DNA of 48,351 nucleotides from an uncultured Clostridia bacterium (GTDB lineage: Bacteria > Bacillota > Clostridia > Oscillospirales > Ruminococcaceae). Shown here piece by piece: positions 43,319 to 48,351 of this stretch. The stretch covers positions 1 through 48,351 of the forward strand of contig CALWNN010000064.1 in assembly GCA_944382845.1 (NCBI GenBank), read 5' to 3'. The position numbers and the translations under genes are program-made. The stretch's first letter is position 1. Each line of letters begins with the position of its first letter. Under the pieces are notes generated by a model. It was not told the DNA's origin and searched no databases. It saw nothing but the letters and a program-made list of their open reading frames with translations.

Positions 43319-44761
43319 TTACTTTATTTTCTTTCTTATCCTGATAATTGTTGCAACAGTTGTACCTATCATTGCAAAAGGAAGAACAGCAAGAAGAATT
43401 ATTGGGAATGAACCTGTGTCAGGAACCCGATCTGAGGCGTCCGCGCTGTTCATCTGCGGAGCTTCATCTTCACTATCCTCACCGGCGTCAGCAGTATTTG
43501 TCTCTCCCTCAACGCTGTCGGAAGGCTGAGAGTTGTCATCAGTGCCGAGTTCCACCTCGTTATCGGTAGTTTCGACCGGCGTTACTTCAATAGCTTCAAC
43601 GGTAAATTCCGCTCCATTTGCCATATAATAAATCGGGATAACTACAAGGTCGTGATTTTCATCAAGCACAAGATTTGAAACGCTCCAGACAGCTTCTCCG
43701 GCTTCTGTGAAACGGTATTCAACAGTTTCCCAAACACCATCTGAATTGTTATAACCTATGGCACCGTTTACTCCGCCTGTTGCGCAAACATGAATATCCA
43801 GATTGTATGCAACATCAAAATCGCTTATGTAATCGCCGAGATAAAAACTATAGTTTGCGTCATCGGTTTCCGTAAAATCACCTTCGCCCTCATATTTATA
43901 GCTGAAAAGCGGCTGTGACTCTTCTTTGATTTCTTCACCGGATGTAACATCGTCACCTGAAGAGTTTTCTGAATCCCCAGGCTCAGAAATGGTATTATCG
44001 CTTCCCGGAGTTGTTGTAACAACCGAACTTCCGCCTTGCGGATTTGTGATAACCGATGAAGATACAGATTGTTCGGGACGACCGGAAGTTACAGGAGCTG
44101 TAGTTACGGCGGATGAACCTGAACTGCTGACTGCAGGAGGAGCATTTACAGAAGGGACCTTAGTTGTTTCATGAGTTGAAGTCGTAGTTGTTTTTGAGGT
44201 TGTGACAACAGGCTCACTGCTCTTTACATTTACCTTTATAACTGATGATTTCGTTGGAACTGTACATGAAGCTTCCTTAAGATTTCCATCGCTTGAAACG
44301 GTAGTCACCGTATCCTTGTTGATCCAAAATCCAAAGCTGTCCTTCGCAGTATCCTTTACTTTGAACGTAACAAGAGCAAGATTTGACTTGGTCTTTACAT
44401 TATTTGCACTGTAACCCGTAATCCTTACAGCGTCCGAGCTGAATTTATAGTTATACGAAACATAATTGAATTTAGAGGATACATTATATTTATTTTCAAG
44501 TTCTTCCTGAGTCGGGTTATACACTTCCAACTTATCAGAATCGTATCTGAGGTCAACAGTAAAAGCTGCAACTCCGTCCGATCCCGGTTCAAAAGCCACC
44601 ATAACATCAAATGTGTCACCCGGTGAAACAACAGTGTCTGACGGTGATATTGTAATACGATTTGCACTTGAAGCGGAAGATATCCCGCCGGTTATAGCAG
44701 ACGCCGCAATTACAGCCGCAGTTACAGAGCCTGCTAAAAGCTTCTTTAAACTGAAACCCAT
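43319..44761 (-). CDS. Cell-wall-anchored protein with a cohesin-like domain
   Basis: A 480-residue exported protein. Signal peptide at residues 1-33; cohesin-like beta domain at ~34-180 (RITISPSDTVVSPGDTFDVM, FTVDLRYDSDKLEVYNP, LALVTFKVKDTAKDSF); Thr/Ser/Pro-rich linker at ~185-280; a second beta domain at ~285-395; then an acidic linker, VPDTG sorting motif, hydrophobic span and basic tail. Cohesins bind dockerins, and a dockerin-bearing enzyme is encoded divergently 575 bases away. A GGAGGCAAAAAT site precedes the ATG. Cohesin assignment is by pattern; specificity is unknown. Confidence 0.78.
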   Translation of the reverse strand: MGFSLKKLLAGSVTAAVIAASAITGGISSASSANRITISPSDTVVSPGDTFDVMVAFEPGSDGVAAFTVDLRYDSDKLEVYNPTQEELENKYNVSSKFNYVSYNYKFSSDAVRITGYSANNVKTKSNLALVTFKVKDTAKDSFGFWINKDTVTTVSSDGNLKEASCTVPTKSSVIKVNVKSSEPVVTTSKTTTTSTHETTKVPSVNAPPAVSSSGSSAVTTAPVTSGRPEQSVSSSVITNPQGGSSVVTTTPGSDNTISEPGDSENSSGDDVTSGEEIKEESQPLFSYKYEGEGDFTETDDANYSFYLGDYISDFDVAYNLDIHVCATGGVNGAIGYNNSDGVWETVEYRFTEAGEAVWSVSNLVLDENHDLVVIPIYYMANGAEFTVEAIEVTPVETTDNEVELGTDDNSQPSDSVEGETNTADAGEDSEDEAPQMNSADASDRVPDTGSFPIILLAVLPFAMIGTTVATIIRIRKKIK

Positions 44762-44790
44762 ATTTTTGCCTCCTTAATTTTTCTCTGTTG

Positions 44791-44964
44791 TAAATCGGAG
44801 CAAAGCCGATCAAGCTTGCTTAAAATATCGGCTGCAACGATTGCAACAGCCGCAGGGAACTTTAGCTCCTCAAGATTTCAGTAGGGTTATTTATTGATCC
44901 TGCAAAAATCCCGAAATGTTCCTCTGACGACAAACGGCAGGAGAACATCTGCGGTATAGTTATA
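44791..44964 (+). repeat. Intergenic modular repeat A, copy 7 (divergent)
   Basis: Starts TAAATCGGAGCAAAGCCGAT. Several arms differ, yet pair: GCCGAT with ATCGGC, and CCGCAG with CTGCGG, the latter replacing the usual GTCGCCGA/TCGGCGAC pair. It ends GGTATAGTTATA. These compensatory changes support selection on structure. Located upstream of the cohesin-type gene start. Confidence 0.75.
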
Positions 44965-45244
44965 TTCTTTATTTATGTCAATCTACAATATGTCGTGCAC
45001 TCAGTATATCACATCCCAAAATAATTGTCAACAACCCAGCAAGCCTCATTTTTCGGGCTTTTCTCCTGTTTTTTCCTTAATATCCAACCTTCAGACTACT
45101 TTTGGGATATGAGATATATGACAAAACACAATATCTTGTAATTGAATTGTAATTTGTTTTTACAGTAATGTTATTTGTAAAATATTTTTGAACTTGAATT
45201 TTGTCGGAAATTTTTTCTTTTACCCGAAAAATCACAAAAAACCG

Positions 45245-45274
45245 TTGACAAAGGGTGCGTGATTGCATTATAAT
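45245..45274 (+). promoter_or_regulatory. Promoter of the dockerin glucosaminidase gene
   Basis: TTGACA (45245-45250), 18-base spacer, TATAAT (45269-45274). Confidence 0.8.
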
Positions 45275-45336
45275 TATAACAAATAAACAAAAACCACCAT
45301 GCTTTGATATGCATATGTAAAAAACAGGAGATCAAA

Positions 45337-47100
45337 ATGAAAGCAAAAAAAATCACAAGGATCATATCGGTGATCCTCACGGCATTGGTGATTCTTATCG
45401 CCTGTGTTCCGTACACAATCGCAGCAGACAATCTAAAGGGCGTTGTTACAGGGATAACTACATACTTAAATGTTCGGAGCGGTCCAAGCACAACCTCCAC
45501 AGTTATAGGAAAGCTTTACAACAATGACAGCGTAACCGTTTTAGGGTCAAGCGGCAACTTTTACAAGATTTCGTATGTTTCCGGGGGACAAACTATTACG
45601 GGATATGCTTCACAGGATTACATAAAAGTAACTTCTGTTTCATCAGGCGCAACAGACGCAGAGTTTGAAAAATACCTTGACAGTCAAGGATTTCCCGAAA
45701 GTTATAAGCCGGCTCTCAGGGCGCTGCATGAGCTTCACCCGGAATGGATTTTTACCGTTCTCGACACTGGGCTTGACTGGAATACAGTTGTAAAAAACCA
45801 GATGGTTTTAGGAAGAAACCTTGTCCACTCAAGCAGCGCAGAATCATGGAAGTCCATGGAAAAGGGCGCATATAATTTTACTACAGGAAGTTATGTAGGG
45901 CTTGACGGGAATAGCTGGGTAGCCGCATCCGAGGCTATCGTAAAATATTATCTTGACCCAAGAAATTTTCTTACCGAATCAACAATACTAATGTTTGAAA
46001 ATCTTTCATACAATTCCAGCGTACAGACGGAAAGCAATGTCAAGACAATACTTTCAAATTCATTTATGAACGGAAGTTATACGACTCCCGACACCAAAAA
46101 ATCTTATACATATTCCAAGACTTTTATGGATGCTGCTAAGCTTTCGGGAGTAAGTCCTTATCATCTTGCCGCAAGGGCCTTGCAGGAACAGGGTACCAAT
46201 GGTACTTCCCTGTCTTTCGGAACAGTTTCGGGATACACCGGATATTTCAATTTCTTCAATATCCAGGCCTATGCCGCAAACGGTTTGACCGCCGTTCAGA
46301 ACGGAGCAAAATATGCTTCAACCACAAACTCAAAGTATTCGCTCCCATGGACCAACCAATACAAAGCCATTACGGGAGGTTCTGTCTGGATAGGTACAGG
46401 ATACATAGATAAGCTTCAAGACACTTTATATTTGCAGAAGTTTGACGTTGTAGACGGAGGCAATGGATATTACGCTCATCAGTACATGACCAATGTACAG
46501 GCCGCGGAATCCGAAGCCAAAATTATGAAAAAAGCATATCCGGACAAGGTATTCAATTCAAAGCTTGAGTTTGTGATTCCCGTATACAAAAATATGCCTG
46601 ATACAGCTTGTACAAAGCCTGCCTCAACTGCCAGCAACAACAATCTCCTTGACAGCATAACCGTAGGTTCATATAAGTTAAATCCTTCTTTTAACAGGTA
46701 CACTTATTCGTACAGCCTTACTGTACCGGCAAATATAAGTTCTGTTACGCTTTCGGCAAAAGCAAACAATTCTTCCGCCGTTATCAGCGGCATCGGAAAG
46801 ATCACGCTCAAAGAGGGAGCTAACAAGATAACCATAAGCTGCAAATCTCCAAGCGGACTTGTAAGGAATTATACCGTTACAATAACAAGAGAAAAATCTA
46901 CTGTTACTCGAGGCGACGCCACAGGCGACGGAAAGGTAAACATCAACGACGTTCTCACAATTGTAAGGTATATTAACGGTCTTACATCTCTTAACAGTAC
47001 AGCTCTTAGTGCGGCTGACGTTACAGACGACGGAAAAGTAAACATCAACGACGCACTTACTATTGTGCGTTATATAAACGGTTATATAACAAAACTATAA
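45337..47100 (+). CDS. Dockerin-bearing SH3b-glucosaminidase (cell-wall hydrolase)
   Basis: A 587-residue secreted protein. Signal peptide (~1-34, ending YTIAADN); SH3b domain (TYLNVRSGPSTTSTVIGKL); glucosaminidase-like domain (~130-400: YYLDPRNFLTESTILMFENL, SPYHLAARALQEQGTNGTSL); cadherin-like beta-sandwich (~440-520); type I dockerin at the C-terminus with two calcium loops (GDATGDGKVNINDVLTIV and ADVTDDGKVNINDALTIV, each ending VRYING). I chose ATG 45337 (CAGGAG 6 bases upstream). A dockerin on a peptidoglycan hydrolase suggests surface tethering through a cohesin. Confidence 0.92.
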   Translation: MKAKKITRIISVILTALVILIACVPYTIAADNLKGVVTGITTYLNVRSGPSTTSTVIGKLYNNDSVTVLGSSGNFYKISYVSGGQTITGYASQDYIKVTSVSSGATDAEFEKYLDSQGFPESYKPALRALHELHPEWIFTVLDTGLDWNTVVKNQMVLGRNLVHSSSAESWKSMEKGAYNFTTGSYVGLDGNSWVAASEAIVKYYLDPRNFLTESTILMFENLSYNSSVQTESNVKTILSNSFMNGSYTTPDTKKSYTYSKTFMDAAKLSGVSPYHLAARALQEQGTNGTSLSFGTVSGYTGYFNFFNIQAYAANGLTAVQNGAKYASTTNSKYSLPWTNQYKAITGGSVWIGTGYIDKLQDTLYLQKFDVVDGGNGYYAHQYMTNVQAAESEAKIMKKAYPDKVFNSKLEFVIPVYKNMPDTACTKPASTASNNNLLDSITVGSYKLNPSFNRYTYSYSLTVPANISSVTLSAKANNSSAVISGIGKITLKEGANKITISCKSPSGLVRNYTVTITREKSTVTRGDATGDGKVNINDVLTIVRYINGLTSLNSTALSAADVTDDGKVNINDALTIVRYINGYITKL

Positions 47101-47164
47101 ACTATAACAAGAGCGTTTATTTTCGGAAAAATCTCTGTACAAAGTGCAGATAATAATTATTACG

Positions 47165-47200
47165 GACGGTGAAGCCTCAGACTTTACCGTCTTTGTTTTG
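47165..47200 (+). terminator. Terminator of the glucosaminidase gene
   Basis: GACGGT-GAAG / CTTT-ACCGTC stem followed by TTTGTTTTGTTT. Confidence 0.88.
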
Positions 47201-47237
47201 TTTCTTCCGTGACAGGGCATATAATAGATAAGAAATT

Positions 47238-47255
47238 TATAACCAAGTGGTTATA
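47238..47255. repeat. Possible solo end of modular repeat A
   Basis: TATAACCAAGTGGTTATA is the inverted repeat end (TATAACCAAG) joined to TGGTTATA. It could be a footprint of the repeat or chance. Confidence 0.3.
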
Positions 47256-47261
47256 CGAAAA

Positions 47262-47293
47262 CTCCCGTATCACATAATAACCGGATACGGGAG
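47262..47293 (-). terminator. Terminator of the DUF3737 gene
   Basis: CTCCCGTATC / GATACGGGAG, a perfect 10-bp stem, 11 bases past the stop codon, followed on the minus strand by TTTTCG. Confidence 0.8.
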
Positions 47294-47303
47294 CTTTATT
47301 TTG

Positions 47304-48170
47304 TTATGCGCCTTTCTGATTTGTCTGATCGCGGATCAACACCTCGCCGGTACATTCCATAACAGGATTTTCCCTTATTACCTCGCCTACACTGTCTGCA
47401 AGAATTTTTCCCGATTTAGGATTCTTGACAGAAATAATATGTCCTTTAACATCTGCGTCAACCTCTGTGTATTCAAAGGCAAAATCTGCTCCGTCCATTG
47501 TGCAGTTGATAAGTTTAAGATTCTTACAATAACAAAGAGGCTGTGTGCCTGTTATCTGACAGTCTATCAGAGTGAGATTTTCAGAAAACCAGCCAAGATA
47601 TTCCCCTTTCACAACGCTGTTTCTTACAGTTACGTTTTTGCTGTGCCAGAATGCGTCTTTTGTTGAAAGCACAGAGTTTTCAATTTCGAGATTTTTCATG
47701 TACTGGAATGAATATTTTCCGCTCATATTTACATTTTCAAGTCTGACGTTACTGCTGTCAAGAAACAGATATTCAGAGTCTATCTCGCAGTCTTTAAGAA
47801 ATATCCCCTTCGACTTCCATCCGAATTCCTCAGAATTTATCCGACAGTTTTCAAGACTTATGTTTTCACACTCTCTGACGGCTTTTATTCCTCCCAAAAC
47901 AGAATTTTTGATAACCCCGTTGTCTGCATACCATATCGCCGCACGTGTAAGTTCATCCATCACCGAATTTTCCATACTGAAGCCTTTAACATGCCATAAT
48001 GGATAACGAAGTGAAAACTTACAGTTATACACGCCTATATCACGGGATTCCTTCAGCGCCGATTCGCCATCGGCAGGACCTGCAAAAATACAGTCATTTA
48101 TATCTGCATTTTTTGTGTTGTATAACGCTCTTTCCTCATCAAACTGCTTTTTAGAAATGTTTGTTCTCAT
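47304..48170 (-). CDS. DUF3737-family protein (right-handed beta-helix)
   Basis: A 288-residue protein made of repeated short segments such as SENLTLIDCQITGTQP, SKNVTVRNSVVKGEYL and CKNLKLINCTMDGADF, predicting a beta-helix. The N-terminus KKQFDEERALYNTKNADIND and the GPADGESALKES block match DUF3737 (YdjO-like) proteins, whose role is unknown. No signal peptide, so cytoplasmic. A GGAGGAATTAT site precedes ATG 48170, and repeat copy 8 lies 58 bases upstream. Confidence 0.88.
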   Translation of the reverse strand: MRTNISKKQFDEERALYNTKNADINDCIFAGPADGESALKESRDIGVYNCKFSLRYPLWHVKGFSMENSVMDELTRAAIWYADNGVIKNSVLGGIKAVRECENISLENCRINSEEFGWKSKGIFLKDCEIDSEYLFLDSSNVRLENVNMSGKYSFQYMKNLEIENSVLSTKDAFWHSKNVTVRNSVVKGEYLGWFSENLTLIDCQITGTQPLCYCKNLKLINCTMDGADFAFEYTEVDADVKGHIISVKNPKSGKILADSVGEVIRENPVMECTGEVLIRDQTNQKGA

Positions 48171-48227
48171 ATAATTCCTCCTTGTTGTTCTTTTATAAAT
48201 TTCTATTTTTCTTTTCTATTATACATT

Positions 48228-48351
48228 TAAATCGGAGCAAAGCGTGATAAGCTCGCTTAATCACGTTGCGACGATTGCAATCTGTCGCCGAGGAGCTTTG
48301 CTCCTCAGGGTTTCAGTGGGGGATTAAAACCCCCACTGAAAAACTGAATGG
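48228..48351 (+). repeat. Intergenic modular repeat A, copy 8 (cut by window end)
   Basis: Starts TTAAATCGGAGCAAAGCGTG and includes GTGATAAG/CTTAATCAC, GTCGCCGAGGAGCTTTGCTC and the TTTCAGTGGGGG/CCCCCACTGAAA stem, to CTGAATGG. The 3' end lies outside the window. Confidence 0.88.

Overview
The window looks like chromosome from a low-GC, Gram-positive anaerobe of the Ruminococcus / Oscillospiraceae type. The evidence is a type I dockerin protein next to an anchored cohesin-type protein, VPxTG sorting signals, an Agr-type peptide system, ECF vitamin transporters, a dipicolinate synthase gene left from sporulation, and an L27 with the Firmicutes N-terminal extension plus its protease Prp. No rRNA, tRNA or CRISPR array was seen. 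All gene calls come from reading the sequence; no database search was run.

Layout. 1-51: edge of a transposase-like gene. 178-4586 (-): sugar ABC importer (two permeases, binding lipoprotein) with a LacI regulator. 5177-5873 (+): only the 3' end of dpaA, fused in its old position to an intact dpaB. 6256-9148 (+): Agr-like quorum module (LytTR regulator, GHKL kinase, AgrB, and a 48-residue AgrD whose ring residue appears to be Ser, not Cys). 9256-11590 (+): membrane protein and a long sigma-70-family protein. 11813-19307 (-): one tightly packed operon of nicotinate phosphoribosyltransferase, a toroid-fold surface protein, a DUF4430 (transcobalamin C-terminal-like) protein, ECF T, fused ECF A/A', ECF S and an EamA permease. 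The pair of surface proteins corresponds to the two halves of eukaryotic intrinsic factor/transcobalamin. I read the operon as a possible corrinoid capture-and-import system.

19782-34980 (-): a VPATG surface protein; yebC, flavodoxin, mrnC, obg, rpmA, prp, rplU; radA and pcrA; an AEC carrier; panT-like and coaX; pyrE; a putative metal permease; queT with a structured leader RNA. 35161-38038: class II aldolase and an unknown membrane protein. 38051-42570: a 4.5 kb element with ~40 bp imperfect terminal inverted repeats. It holds a TnpW-like gene, a helicase-nuclease gene that has lost its N-terminal motor half, and a partner gene broken by one in-frame TAA; it looks like a decayed transposon carrying a defence-like cassette. 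42621-48170: queH, anchored cohesin protein, dockerin-bearing glucosaminidase, DUF3737 protein.

A modular, hairpin-rich intergenic repeat occurs at least eight times (about 70-190 bp), always in the same orientation. Its paired arms change together between copies, and in three cases its terminal TTATA contains the stop codon of the flanking minus-strand gene. I do not recognise this family.
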